From JAGVSR01 sp963742405 (lineage in GTDB: Bacteria > Pseudomonadota > Alphaproteobacteria > Rhizobiales > Hyphomicrobiaceae), in NCBI GenBank assembly GCA_963742405.1, contig CAVUMB010000007.1, positions 248,001 through 312,000 on the forward strand: 64,000 nt of DNA, read 5' to 3'. Within the stretch, counting starts at the first letter, position 1; each line of letters begins with the position of its first letter. The position numbers and the translations under genes are program-made. The notes under the pieces are model-generated. The model ran no database searches. It was given only the letters and a program-made list of their open reading frames with translations, and was not told the origin of the DNA. Below, one piece after another: positions 20,178 to 29,147 of the stretch.

Positions 20178-20866
20178 GCCGCCTTCGCTCGCTGGTCATC
20201 AACGATGCGTCCGTCCGACATCCGGATGACACGATCGCATTCGGCGGCCAGCCGCTCATCATGCGTCACCAGAATGAGTGTCGCGTCGTGTGACGTCTTC
20301 AGGCCAAACAGAAGATCGACCACACTCCGGCCTGTTCGGCCGTCGAGGTTGCCCGTCGGCTCGTCGGCGAGCAATAGCCGCGGCTCGATGGACAGCGCTC
20401 GGGCCAGGGCGACACGCTGCTGCTCGCCGCCCGATAACTGTGCAGGATAATGATCCAGGCGGTGCGCAAGCCCAACTTCTTCGAGCCGCACACGTGCAAT
20501 CGCTTCGGCTCCGGTCCGACCAGAAAACTCAAGCGGCAGCGCGACATTTTCCAACGCCGTCATGGTCGGCACGAGATGGAACGACTGAAACACGATCCCG
20601 ATCGTCGACCCGCGCACCCGTGCAAGCTGATCCTCTCCAAGGGCTTGGAAATCGTGCCCCGCGATCCGAACCTCTCCCGAGGTTGCGCGTTCGAGCCCGG
20701 CAAGCACCATCAATAGCGATGTCTTTCCCGAACCCGACGGGCCCACGATTGCGACAGACTGTCCAGCTTCGACGTCGAGCCCAACGCCGTTGAGTATGGC
20801 AACCGGTCCGGCACGGCTATCGAGCGTCAGGTGGACGTTTTTCAGTGAGATGATGGGTGACGGCAC
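20174..20866 (-). CDS. ybbA: ABC transporter ATP-binding protein (YbbA type)
   Basis: ATPase of the LolD/MacB class pairing with the adjoining permease. 230 residues with Walker A GPSGSGKTSLL (about 43-53), Q-loop, signature LSGGEQQRVALARAL (about 144-158), Walker B LLLADEPTGNLDG and H-loop VTHDERLA. First gene of a two-gene operon, translationally coupled to the permease by an ATGA overlap. Promoter must be in the 103-base gap shared with divergent tesA. Confidence 0.93.
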   Translation of the reverse strand: MPSPIISLKNVHLTLDSRAGPVAILNGVGLDVEAGQSVAIVGPSGSGKTSLLMVLAGLERATSGEVRIAGHDFQALGEDQLARVRGSTIGIVFQSFHLVPTMTALENVALPLEFSGRTGAEAIARVRLEEVGLAHRLDHYPAQLSGGEQQRVALARALSIEPRLLLADEPTGNLDGRTGRSVVDLLFGLKTSHDATLILVTHDERLAAECDRVIRMSDGRIVDDQRAKAA

Positions 20867-20969
20867 GCGCGGTCCTTTGATAACCCCATAGTAAGGAGGG
20901 GCGCCTTGTTTTGCACTGACAGGGGCTATACGTGACTGAAGGGCAATGGACGAGACGTGAGGCAGAAAA

Positions 20970-21668
20970 ATGTTTCAAGCACACACCACTCGGCAGGCTC
21001 TCAGGCTGGTTCATCTGGGGGTTATGGCGATCGTCTTCAATGCCGGCCTTTCCCTGAGCCCAATAGCAGCAGAAGCGAAATCACCTGTGAAACTAGTTGC
21101 ATTCGGTGACAGCCTCACAGCGGGCTACCTACTCAAGCCCGACCAGTCTTTTCCCGCCCAGTTATCCAAGGCACTGGCTGCCAAGGGTTACGCCGTAGAC
21201 GTGACCAATGCCGGCGTGTCAGGCGACACCACGGCGGCCGGACTTGAACGCTTCGAATGGGCCGTTCCCAGCGAAACGGAGGCCGTCATCCTTGAACTCG
21301 GCGCCAATGACGCTCTGCGCGGTCAACCGCCCGCGGAGGCGAAAGCAAATCTAGAACGGATTATCGTTCGCCTGAAAGAGCGCAACATTGCCATTCTACT
21401 TGTCGGGATGCGCGCGCCTTCCAATTGGGGTGATGACTACCTGCGGGAGTTTAACGGCATGTATCGGGAGCTTGCCGACAAACATGGGCTCATCCTCTTT
21501 CCCTTCTTCCTGGAAGGGATTGCGTTGCAAAAATCGATGAACCTCGACGACGGCATTCATCCGAACGACAAAGGCGTCGCCGTAATAGTTGAAAACATCA
21601 TGCCGAAGGTCGAGGAGCTATTGCGCGAAGTCGAGGGACGACGCGGCCGCACGCAATCCAAGTCGTGA
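20970..21668 (+). CDS. tesA: SGNH-family esterase / acyl-CoA thioesterase I
   Basis: Exported GDSL hydrolase acting on acyl-CoA, esters or lysophospholipids. 232 residues: signal peptide with hydrophobic stretch to about residue 35, block I FGDSLTAGY with nucleophile Ser48, block II NAGVSGDTTAAG, block III LGANDALRG, and block V DDGIHPNDKG carrying the catalytic Asp-His. Length and motifs match TesA. Start ATG 20970 follows GAGGCAG. Divergent from ybbA-ybbP. Confidence 0.92.
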   Translation: MFQAHTTRQALRLVHLGVMAIVFNAGLSLSPIAAEAKSPVKLVAFGDSLTAGYLLKPDQSFPAQLSKALAAKGYAVDVTNAGVSGDTTAAGLERFEWAVPSETEAVILELGANDALRGQPPAEAKANLERIIVRLKERNIAILLVGMRAPSNWGDDYLREFNGMYRELADKHGLILFPFFLEGIALQKSMNLDDGIHPNDKGVAVIVENIMPKVEELLREVEGRRGRTQSKS

Positions 21669-21698
21669 ACCACCGGCATTGAGGCGAGGAAAGAATTC

Positions 21699-22274
21699 AT
21701 GCCGCGGCTTTTCAGCGGTCTTCAATTGCCCGATGATATCACGAGCGATCTCTCAGATCTCGAGTGCCCGCTTCCGGGCGCCTCCTGGATCGAAGAAGAC
21801 AACCTTCACATCACCCTCCGCTTCGCCGGCGACATCGACAATCGCCTCGCTCAAGAATTTGCGGAAGAACTGGCTCGCATCGATTTCGATGTCTTCGAAC
21901 TCGCCATCGAAGGGGTGCATGTCGTCGGTGGCAACGACCCAAAAATTTTGTACGCCGGTGTTGGCCCTTCGCCGTCGTTGGCGGCCCTGGCCCGTGCTCA
22001 CGAACGCGCCGCCCGATCTGCAGGCATCCCGCCGGAACGACGCCCCTTCAAACCGCATGTGACGCTTGCCCGGCTGCGCAACGCCTCCATTCCCGACTTG
22101 ACGAAGTTTCTCCAGGCCCATGCGCTCTACCGATCACGCCCCTTTGTGATCGAGGAATTTGTCCTGTTTTCATCCAAGCCCAAAACCGGTGGCGGTCCTT
22201 ACGTCATCGAGGAAGCGTTTCCACTGCGCGGCGCGCGTCCCATATTTGCTGGTCTCGACAACGACGGCGATTGA
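21699..22274 (+). CDS. thpR: RNA 2',3'-cyclic phosphodiesterase (2H family)
   Basis: 2H phosphoesterase predicted to open 2',3'-cyclic phosphate RNA ends. 191 residues with the two catalytic tetrapeptides HITL (in NLHITLRFAGDI, about residue 37) and HVTL (in PHVTLARLRN, about residue 120). The ATG is preceded by GAGGCGAGGA, 30 bases after tesA on the same strand, so probably co-transcribed. Ends one base from the convergent DUF2865 gene stop. Confidence 0.9.
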   Translation: MPRLFSGLQLPDDITSDLSDLECPLPGASWIEEDNLHITLRFAGDIDNRLAQEFAEELARIDFDVFELAIEGVHVVGGNDPKILYAGVGPSPSLAALARAHERAARSAGIPPERRPFKPHVTLARLRNASIPDLTKFLQAHALYRSRPFVIEEFVLFSSKPKTGGGPYVIEEAFPLRGARPIFAGLDNDGD

Positions 22275-22275
22275 C

Positions 22276-23370
22276 CTACCAAGCCGGGCCATCTCCGGGC
22301 CAGACGAAGCTTGCAAAGCCCCCGAACAGCGAAACGGTTTTGACGGGTTTTGATGCCTTGGTCTTCGCCGGACGCACGCGCGTCTTGCGCACAACAACCG
22401 GAGCGGCCCCATCTATTGCTGACGGTGCGGCGATTTCTGAAAACGCGGCCTGCAGCTCAGCCACCCCCGTCGAGATCGTTGATGCGGCCGGCCCGTCCAA
22501 CAATTCCGCCTCGACCACATCATCGGGCAGAACATGCAAATGGACATAGCCTGTAATGCTGGTCTTAGAATCTGTCTCGGCCTCCACAGCGGCCACCACC
22601 TCAACAGGTGCGGCTGGCGCGATCTCTTCGACCGTCACCACCGCAACCGCCTCACCGAACGTCGCTTCCTCGGCTTCATCGAGCAGGACCGCCTCGCGCG
22701 TCGCAGCGATAATCTGCGCAATCTTGTCTTGCCGCTGCTTCTCGGCCCGCGACCGTTCCGTCTCCATCGCAATCTGCAGCTTCCGGGCGTCTTCGGCGAC
22801 CCGATACCCCTGATGCCGCACGGCCTCCGTCGTCGACCAGGGCGCCGGCCGGCAACCACAACCGTTGAACAGCGACTTGCGATAGAAAAATGCCGTTTTC
22901 AGCCCCGTGTAAGGTGAGCCATCCAGAGCGATCAGAGTTTTTGGATCGTCGCTATCCTTGTGTTGGTAATAGAGCTTGGCGTCGCCCAGACAGGCGGCGT
23001 CACAGCGCTTTTCATCCGTCGCGAACCTCTCGCTCGTCACCGACCGGCTGACCGGCCAGTAGTATCCGTCGCAGGTCCGCACACACACGGTTTTATAGTT
23101 GCCGCCATATGCCGGATCGCGGCGGTCGTCTGCGCCATCTGCAGGACTACTCGGGCTGTGTTCCGCGGCCCAATCACGATAGGACTGCAGCTTTATTCGC
23201 GTCCGGGACCGCTGCATTTTTTCCGCTTTCGGCTTTGACGAACCAAATCCAAACAGCGTCTCGAATAGCGTCTGAGCGTTGGCCGGCGGGCACGAAAACA
23301 TGCCGACGAGAAAGCTCATCGCCACCCGCCACCACAGCGAATTCCAATTTTGCCAGACAAGCCCCACCAA
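22276..23370 (-). CDS. DUF2865 family exported protein
   Basis: Predicted periplasmic protein of unknown function, 364 residues. N-terminal hydrophobic segment ending PPANAQ near residue 33 looks like a signal peptide; an internal ATG at codon 18 could be the real start. The DUF2865 core holds cysteines in VCVRTCDGYYWPVS, RCDAACLGDAKLYY and FNGCGCRPAPW, likely disulfide-bonded. After a basic helix (residues about 190-215), the C-terminal 130 residues are Ala/Val/Glu-rich and low in complexity, ending in SLFGGFASFVWPGDGPAW. Function not assigned. Confidence 0.85.
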   Translation of the reverse strand: MVGLVWQNWNSLWWRVAMSFLVGMFSCPPANAQTLFETLFGFGSSKPKAEKMQRSRTRIKLQSYRDWAAEHSPSSPADGADDRRDPAYGGNYKTVCVRTCDGYYWPVSRSVTSERFATDEKRCDAACLGDAKLYYQHKDSDDPKTLIALDGSPYTGLKTAFFYRKSLFNGCGCRPAPWSTTEAVRHQGYRVAEDARKLQIAMETERSRAEKQRQDKIAQIIAATREAVLLDEAEEATFGEAVAVVTVEEIAPAAPVEVVAAVEAETDSKTSITGYVHLHVLPDDVVEAELLDGPAASTISTGVAELQAAFSEIAAPSAIDGAAPVVVRKTRVRPAKTKASKPVKTVSLFGGFASFVWPGDGPAW

Positions 23371-23526
23371 ACAACTCCGTCCCCGTCAGATCGACCCACC
23401 GCAGGGCCGTGGTCCGGATCATCGTCGATGATGGGTAATTTTGATTGAACGAACCCGATAAAAAGCTAGGTATTGCAGAGAGTTACGGTAAACTCTCAAT
23501 CAAAGCGCGTACCATTGCGGCACACC

Positions 23527-24510
23527 TCATTCGCCGCTCACCCGCACGACGACCTTGCCCGTCGCTTCGCGCCTCTCCAGCACGCCGATCGCCTCGACGA
23601 TCCGCTCCAGGGGATACACCCCATGCACGTGTGGCTTCAGACGGCCATCGGCCACCGCCTGCAAAACGAACGCCATGTTCGCCCGATGCCCCGCAGGATC
23701 ACGCTTCACGCTCTCGCCCCAGAACACGCCGATCGCCGACACGCCCTTCACGAGCAAGAGATTCAGCGGCAGCTTGGGAATTTCACCCGACGCAAATCCG
23801 ACCACGAGAAAGCGCCCACCCCAGCGCAAGGCTCTCAGAGCCAGCTCGGCGGTTTGGCCCCCAACGCAATCGTAGACGACATCGACGCCAGCCCCGCCGG
23901 TCCGCTCGCGCAGGGCCAGCTTCAGGTCTTCTCGCTGGTAATCAATGACCGCATCGGCCCCGTGCGCGCGGCAGATGGCCAGTTTCTCATCCGACGAAGC
24001 GACCGCGACCACCCGCGCGCCCATCAACTTCGCGACCTCAATGGCGGCCAGCCCCGCCCCGCCTGCCGCGCCGGTCACTGCGACCCACTCGTTCGGCTGC
24101 ACGCCACCTCGATCCTTGAGCCCGTGCAGCGCCGTCCCGTAGGTAATCGCAACGCCCGCGGCGACCTCATCGGAAACTCCCGACGGAATGGGGATCGCCG
24201 TCTCCGCCCGCACAACCACCTCTTCACGCGCGCCGCCCCAGCCCAGATACGCCGCCACCCGATCGCCCGGCCGCAGCCCGATCACGCCCGCTCCAACCCG
24301 CGCCACAACCCCCGCGATTTCCCCGGACGGCGAAAACGGCAGTTCCGGCTTGATCTGGTATTGGCCTTTGGTGATGAGCGTATCGAAGAAGTTCAGCGCC
24401 GCGACACGCACGCTCACGGCGATCTCGCCCGGACCAGGCTCCTCCGTCGGCATATCCTCGATAACCAGGGCCTGCGGCCCATCGAGACGCTTGCACAGCA
24501 CCGCCCGCAT
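23527..24510 (-). CDS. NADPH:quinone oxidoreductase family protein (zinc-independent MDR)
   Basis: Medium-chain dehydrogenase/reductase of the quinone oxidoreductase branch, 327 residues from the ATG at 24510. GroES-like N-terminal half ends near residue 125; the Rossmann half carries the NADP-binding VTGAAGGAGLAAIEVAKLMGA with SSDEK following, and DVVYDCVGG. No structural or catalytic zinc ligands are seen, consistent with the QOR branch. The frame is open back to 24660 but that part overlaps the divergent methyltransferase region. Physiological substrate unknown. Confidence 0.85.
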   Translation of the reverse strand: MRAVLCKRLDGPQALVIEDMPTEEPGPGEIAVSVRVAALNFFDTLITKGQYQIKPELPFSPSGEIAGVVARVGAGVIGLRPGDRVAAYLGWGGAREEVVVRAETAIPIPSGVSDEVAAGVAITYGTALHGLKDRGGVQPNEWVAVTGAAGGAGLAAIEVAKLMGARVVAVASSDEKLAICRAHGADAVIDYQREDLKLALRERTGGAGVDVVYDCVGGQTAELALRALRWGGRFLVVGFASGEIPKLPLNLLLVKGVSAIGVFWGESVKRDPAGHRANMAFVLQAVADGRLKPHVHGVYPLERIVEAIGVLERREATGKVVVRVSGE

Positions 24511-24611
24511 ATGAAATCTCCCGACGACGCTTGACCTCGTGTCCAAACCGCGCCTCACGTGGAACGTTTCCCCGTCCCGCGCAAGGCCCTTCACCACCAC
24601 CATCGGAACCG

Positions 24612-25202
24612 ATGCCCCAAGACCACCCACCGCCCCCGAACTTTCCGCCTCCTCCACCATCGTGGCCGCCCCGTGCGCGGGGCTATTTCGCCATCGGCGC
24701 CGAGCGCATGTCGAAATCGCTGAACCTTGGCAACCTGATGCGGTCCGCCCATGCCTTCGGTGCCGCCTTCACGTTCACCATCGGCGCGAACTATTCGGCA
24801 CATGAGGCATACGCCGATACATCCCGCAGCCAGCTTCACCTGCCGCATTACAATTGGCGCGGTCTGGACGAGATCGCCTTTCCACAGGGCGTCAAGCTCA
24901 TCGGCATCGAACTCGTCGAGGGCGCCATCGATTTGCCAAGCTTCCGTCACCCGCTGCGCGCGGCCTACGTGCTCGGCCCCGAACGTGGCTCGCTGTCTGA
25001 TCCGCTGCTCGAACGCTGCGACTATGTGGTCAAGATCCCGACATTGTTCTGCGTGAACGTCGCCATGGCTGGCGCCATTGTCATGTACGATCGCGTCAAA
25101 TCGCTCGCCCGTTTCGCAGACCGGCCGATCCACGAAGGTGGACCAACCACCGCGCCCCCGTCCACCGGCCACGCGCCGCTGGGGAAAAGCCGCAAAGACT
25201 GA
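24612..25202 (+). CDS. SpoU/TrmH-family RNA methyltransferase
   Basis: SPOUT-fold S-adenosylmethionine-dependent RNA 2'-O-methyltransferase, 196 residues. Motif 1 NLGNLMRSAHAFGA (about 40-53), the GPERGSLS loop and motif 3 KIPTLFCVNVAMAGAIVMYD form the knotted cofactor site. The first 22 residues are proline-rich (PQDHPPPPNFPPPPPSW), unusual for the family; the core begins at GYFAIGAERMSKSLNLG. The C-terminal 25 residues are also unconserved. Target (tRNA or rRNA) cannot be told from sequence. Confidence 0.82.
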   Translation: MPQDHPPPPNFPPPPPSWPPRARGYFAIGAERMSKSLNLGNLMRSAHAFGAAFTFTIGANYSAHEAYADTSRSQLHLPHYNWRGLDEIAFPQGVKLIGIELVEGAIDLPSFRHPLRAAYVLGPERGSLSDPLLERCDYVVKIPTLFCVNVAMAGAIVMYDRVKSLARFADRPIHEGGPTTAPPSTGHAPLGKSRKD

Positions 25203-25245
25203 CGCATCCGGCCGGTTCTCGCGTAATGTCGCGAGCGACAGAACT
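25203..25245. repeat. Possible diverged palindromic repeat, copy F
   Basis: CCGGCCGG is followed by TTCTCGCG, TAATG and TCGCGAG, then CGACAGAA, so inner arms CTCGCG/CGCGAG pair. It shares the CGGCCGG left core with the dispersed family but has a different loop; membership is uncertain. Confidence 0.4.
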
Positions 25246-25306
25246 GAATGACCGCCTGCCTCCGCTCGCGGGGACAGGGGAAACACACCGGGTCGAACAT
25301 CAAAAC

Positions 25307-25822
25307 ATGCGTAAGATCATCGAAACCGCCCCGCTCGCCGCGCTGCTCGTCGCGAGCCTTTTGCCCCTCACCGCAAACGCCCAAGCAACCACGGTCGAGG
25401 GCACGTTCGGCGCCTGGAGCCTGTACGCAAACGAGACCGGCGACGCCAAACTGTGCTTTGCCGCAGCCACGCCATCAGAGAAGAAACCCACCACAGCCAA
25501 CCGCGGAGCCACGCTCCTTTATGTGTCGGCCTGGCCCAAGGATGGCATCCGCTCGGAAGTCAGCGTCAAGCTCGGCTATCCGGTCAAACCCGACAGCACC
25601 GTCACCGTCGCGGTGGGCACCGACACTTTCTCGCTGTTCCCGAAAGAGGAGCGCGCCTACGTCGCCGATGCCACGCAAGAATTGAAGCTCGTCGAAGCAC
25701 TGAAAAAGGGATCTAAGGCCGACGTCACCGCCACCTCCGCCCGCGGCACCGAAACCACCGACACCTACACACTCAGCGGCCTGACCCAAGCCCTCACCGA
25801 ACTGGGCAAGACGTGTAAGTAA
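25307..25822 (+). CDS. Invasion-associated locus B (IalB) family exported protein
   Basis: Small periplasmic beta-rich protein of the IalB family, 171 residues. A signal peptide is clear (MRKIIETAPLAALLVASLLP...ANAQ, cleavage near residue 24). Mature features are FGAWSLYANETGDAKLCFAA, the stretch around VSAWPKDGIRSEVSVKLGYP, and a final cysteine in ELGKTCK that probably pairs with the CFAA cysteine. The family name comes from Bartonella; the protein is widespread in non-pathogens, so no virulence role is implied. Start chosen at the signal-peptide ATG. Confidence 0.85.
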   Translation: MRKIIETAPLAALLVASLLPLTANAQATTVEGTFGAWSLYANETGDAKLCFAAATPSEKKPTTANRGATLLYVSAWPKDGIRSEVSVKLGYPVKPDSTVTVAVGTDTFSLFPKEERAYVADATQELKLVEALKKGSKADVTATSARGTETTDTYTLSGLTQALTELGKTCK

Positions 25823-25829
25823 GCGAGTC

Positions 25830-26444
25830 CTAACCCCGCCTCAAATGCACATAAAGCGCGCCGGAGCCGCCGTGCTCGGGTGCCGCTTCGGTGAAACTCA
25901 CGATCAGCCCACGCACGTCCGATTCAGATAGCCACATCGGTACGCTACGCTTCAAGACCCCACGCAGCGGTTCGCCGAAGGGTCGCTCCACAACGTCGTG
26001 CGCATGCCGTGACGGCGAACCCTTGCCGGTGATGACGAGCACCCATCGACGCCCCATCGACGCCGAACCATGAATGAACCGGATCAGCGCCGCGTGCGCC
26101 TCCGCCTGCCGCATTCCATGCAAATCAATCCGTGCTTCGATCTCTATCTTGCCGCGCTTTATCTTCTTCACGTTCTTGCGGTCGAACGGATTGATGGCGG
26201 GTGTCTTGCTCTGTGCCGGCGACGGTATGGGCGGCTCGACACGCGCGCTCTTTTTGGCCCCCGGCGTAGATTTGGGCGCAAAGAGTTTGGCGAAGTCTTC
26301 CTCGCCTTGCAGCGCCTCGAGGACATAACCTTTGACGCTCTTCAACGGCGACAGCGAACTGGCCGTATGTTCCCAAACCTCGTGATCGTCGTCTGTCAGG
26401 ATCGTTGGCTTCTTGCTGCCGCCGCGACCGGGCTTCTTCGTCAC
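25830..26444 (-). CDS. Smr-domain protein (MutS2 C-terminal type)
   Basis: 204 residues: a basic, disordered N-terminal half and a C-terminal Smr endonuclease-like domain with IDLHGMRQAEAHAAL (about 106-120), VITGKGS and the final ALYVHLRRG. Smr domains nick nucleic acid or act in ribosome rescue; this stand-alone version is common beside mltA in Hyphomicrobiales. Its start overlaps the mltA stop by four bases, so the two are co-translated. Confidence 0.9.
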   Translation of the reverse strand: MTKKPGRGGSKKPTILTDDDHEVWEHTASSLSPLKSVKGYVLEALQGEEDFAKLFAPKSTPGAKKSARVEPPIPSPAQSKTPAINPFDRKNVKKIKRGKIEIEARIDLHGMRQAEAHAALIRFIHGSASMGRRWVLVITGKGSPSRHAHDVVERPFGEPLRGVLKRSVPMWLSESDVRGLIVSFTEAAPEHGGSGALYVHLRRG

Positions 26445-27535
26445 GACACGGCCTGCGGCAACAGCACGAAAAAATTGCCGGGATGCTTGGTGATGCCTGC
26501 CTTTCGGCCAGCTGCCTCCCCGGTGCCGAAATAAATGTCGCCCCGTTCCGCACCGCGGATCGCCGAACCGACGTCCTGCGCCACCATCAGCCGGTGAAAT
26601 CCATCCTCGCTGCCCGCATGCGTCAACGCCGGCGCCACCACATAAACCGGCGTGCCGAGTGCATGGAACCGGGTGTCGACCGCCAAACTTCGATCGTCGG
26701 TCAGCGGAATTTCCATGGCCCCGAGAGCCGATCCCGCCGCCTCGCCCGTCAGTTCGCGAAAAAACACATACGACTTGTTCTGCCGCATGGCGGCAACGCC
26801 GCGCACGGCGTCCTTACGCAGCCAGTCCTTCAGTGCATCAAGCGACATCTGATCGGCAGCAAACAGCCCCGCATCAATCAAGTACCGGCCCACTGACGTG
26901 TAGGGATGTCCGTTCTTGCCGTCGTATGTAATTCGCGCACGGCTGCCGTCGTCGAATGAAATCAAGCCCGATCCCTGCACGTGCAGAAAGAATGCATCGA
27001 CCCGATCTTCCAGCCAAACAAGTTCCAAACCCTCGCCCGCCAGCGCACCTTCTTCGATCTCTTGCCGGCTTGCATAAGGCTCCGTTCCAATCGCGGTGCG
27101 GCGTGCATGGGTCAGCGCTTCGGCCTTCGCCCCACGCTCCGATTCAGCGACGAGGTTGACGAGATCGGCGGGCCGCCGCAGCACGGGCACCGTGTAACGC
27201 GCCGTGCGCGTGCGCGAGCCGGCAATGATCGGCTCGTAGTATCCGGTCAGCAATCCTCGCGGCTCCGCATGCCGCACGCTATGCGGCGTGAAATGCGCTT
27301 CGAAAAACGTCCGGGCATCAGCCGCCGATTTAATGTGTCCTGAACTGTCGACCGCAATCCGCGCCACCCGCAGCAACGCTTCAGGACTGTCGGGCTTAAG
27401 GCCGTCCCGCGCACGCTCCAGCAACCGCCGGCACGAGACCATGAAAGCCGCAAATGCCGCTACATGATCGTCCGCCGCCCAATACGGCAGATCGCCGAAC
27501 ATTGCGGGCGCAAAACTGACGTCTGTGCTGATCAT
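26441..27535 (-). CDS. mltA: Membrane-bound lytic murein transglycosylase A (MltA)
   Basis: Peptidoglycan transglycosylase, 364 residues. MltA domain: GLLTGYYEP near residue 93, then FFLHVQGSGLISFDDGS, GRYLIDAG, and the C-terminal 3D domain with the catalytic aspartates in VAQDVGSAIRGAERGDIYFGTG. Other parts such as SYVFFREL are conserved. Oddly, no lipoprotein signal is visible: the N-terminus MISTDVSFAPAMFGDLPYW has no hydrophobic helix or lipobox, so either export differs or an upstream start was missed. Upstream neighbour timA is 29 bases away on the same strand. Confidence 0.92.
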   Translation of the reverse strand: MISTDVSFAPAMFGDLPYWAADDHVAAFAAFMVSCRRLLERARDGLKPDSPEALLRVARIAVDSSGHIKSAADARTFFEAHFTPHSVRHAEPRGLLTGYYEPIIAGSRTRTARYTVPVLRRPADLVNLVAESERGAKAEALTHARRTAIGTEPYASRQEIEEGALAGEGLELVWLEDRVDAFFLHVQGSGLISFDDGSRARITYDGKNGHPYTSVGRYLIDAGLFAADQMSLDALKDWLRKDAVRGVAAMRQNKSYVFFRELTGEAAGSALGAMEIPLTDDRSLAVDTRFHALGTPVYVVAPALTHAGSEDGFHRLMVAQDVGSAIRGAERGDIYFGTGEAAGRKAGITKHPGNFFVLLPQAVS

Positions 27536-27564
27536 CCAACGTCACCGTGCGCCGCAAATCCTCG

Positions 27565-28311
27565 TTAATGGGCGTCCTGCGTGGCGATCAGACGCCAGTT
27601 GGGATTAGACCGGGCTTTCGCGGTCGACAGATCGCGGCTGAACGTCCAAATGTCCGTCACGTCCGAAATGCGCGTCGGATCGCCGGCGATCACCACGCCC
27701 GCTTTATCTCGCGTCGCCGTAATGAGCTGGCTCACGAACCGCACCGTGACGTTGGCAACGCCGCTCTTGACTTCGGCTTCCAAAATGTCGGCCTTGTTGA
27801 TGCCGACAAAATTCTGCTCGATGCGCTCGCCTTTCGCTTCCCGCTCGCTGATGGCGCCGGTGAAGCCCTCAAGAACATCTTTCGATAACAAATCGCGCAG
27901 GGCCTTGCGGTTGCCTTCGGCAAAAGACGTGACAATAATTTCGTAAGCCTGTCGGGCACCGGTTATGAACGCTTCCGGCTCGAAGTCGGCATCGAGCTTA
28001 CGGATGGCAAGCAGGCCATCGGCAACGGACGGATCGCCTTTGGCAAAGGCCCGTAGGCGGCTTTCGGCTTCCGCCGTATCGACGCGCGTTTCGGCAACGG
28101 GCTCCTCCCGATCGCGACGGGGCAGCGTCACCACTTTATCCGACGGCCCGCCCACGGTGGTGGAGGCATTGCGCGCCTCCTCCCGCGACCGCCGCTCGAT
28201 ACGGGCGTCATCATCATCGCCCTTGCGACCCAAAACGCTGCGCAGCTTCAAAACGGCAATAACCGCAACGATCATTGCCAACAGAGTGAAGAGATCAATT
28301 TGGCCTTCCAT
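27565..28311 (-). CDS. timA: Tim44-domain protein (TimA-like)
   Basis: Inner-membrane protein with a Tim44-like C-terminal domain, 248 residues. It begins MEGQIDLFTLLAMIVAVIAV, an N-terminal transmembrane segment, followed by a charged linker (about 28-80) and the Tim44 domain from about residue 95 (DFEPEAFITGARQAYEIIVTSFAEG; VTDIWTFSRDL). The alphaproteobacterial family is related to the mitochondrial import motor subunit; its bacterial role is unsettled. ATG at 28311 is preferred over TTG two codons upstream. Divergent from fxsA, the usual arrangement in this order. Confidence 0.88.
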   Translation of the reverse strand: MEGQIDLFTLLAMIVAVIAVLKLRSVLGRKGDDDDARIERRSREEARNASTTVGGPSDKVVTLPRRDREEPVAETRVDTAEAESRLRAFAKGDPSVADGLLAIRKLDADFEPEAFITGARQAYEIIVTSFAEGNRKALRDLLSKDVLEGFTGAISEREAKGERIEQNFVGINKADILEAEVKSGVANVTVRFVSQLITATRDKAGVVIAGDPTRISDVTDIWTFSRDLSTAKARSNPNWRLIATQDAH

Positions 28312-28575
28312 TGGCAACTATCCAGGTGAGAGTAAAGGTGAGGGTCAACGACATGTAGTCTCGCAACCCGAGACACCACAGCTCAATATGGCTGGTCCTG
28401 GCATCTGGACCTGTTCTGACGTGACGTCCATCTCTAGGTTGGTGTTAGGATTGACCTTAGGGCACAATGGCATAGATGCCAACTGTATCGCAGGGCGCGG
28501 CGAACGGCTGCGGCCTCGGCAAAGCCCCCGAACGGGGCTTGTCACGGCGCAGCGTCGCAGTCCGGATTGGAACGA

Positions 28576-29061
28576 ATGCGTCTGCTTCTAATACTGATGT
28601 TTGTGGCTTTTCCGCTGCTGGAACTGATTCTGCTCATTCGTGCAGGCCAGGCTCTCGGTATTTGGCCGGTTCTCGCGATCATCATGGGCACCGCCATTCT
28701 AGGGCTCACGATCCTGCGCCAACAGGGTTTCAAGGTAGCGCAAAAGATTTCGGCCGAACTGGAAGCTGGGCGCGCTCCGGTCGAACCCTTGGCTGACAGC
28801 GGCATGGTCTTTGCCGCCGGTGCGCTTCTCATTTCACCGGGCCTGATCGGCGATGCGCTGGGGCTCCTACTTCTCATTCCGCCGTTGCGCAAGCTCATTC
28901 GCCGCGGCTTGGCGGCCCGGCTATTCGGCTCTTCGACGGTCATCGTCCGCCGGTCTTCCAGCCGCTATGAACGTCGGGACCCGGATGAAGACTCGGACGA
29001 CCCACCCATCATTGAAGGCGATTGGAAGCGCATCGACGACGACCAGCGCAACAAAAGCTGA
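28576..29061 (+). CDS. fxsA: FxsA family membrane protein
   Basis: Cytoplasmic membrane protein of 161 residues with the family signature LEL (in FPLLELILLIRAG), GTAILGLTILRQQG, and ALLISPGLIGDALGLLLLIPPLR. E. coli FxsA modulates exclusion of phage T7; the bacterial role is otherwise unknown. The C-terminal 35 residues are hydrophilic and acidic. ATG 28576 chosen; TTG three codons earlier is possible. Upstream, a hairpin with arms AAGCCCC/GGGGCTT at 28522-28540 precedes the start. Confidence 0.88.
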   Translation: MRLLLILMFVAFPLLELILLIRAGQALGIWPVLAIIMGTAILGLTILRQQGFKVAQKISAELEAGRAPVEPLADSGMVFAAGALLISPGLIGDALGLLLLIPPLRKLIRRGLAARLFGSSTVIVRRSSSRYERRDPDEDSDDPPIIEGDWKRIDDDQRNKS

Positions 29062-29147
29062 CGGATTGATCCGCACGGACCTGCGGGTTCGCACCGCGAT
29101 TGCGAGGAACGCGCCAGCATGTTAGCGCTCCGCGCGACCCAACCAAA

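Noticed and set aside
24554..24568. parS-like TCACGTGGAAC near the quinone oxidoreductase gene
   Set aside because: Three or more mismatches in the 14-base core and far from the parAB cluster; likely chance.
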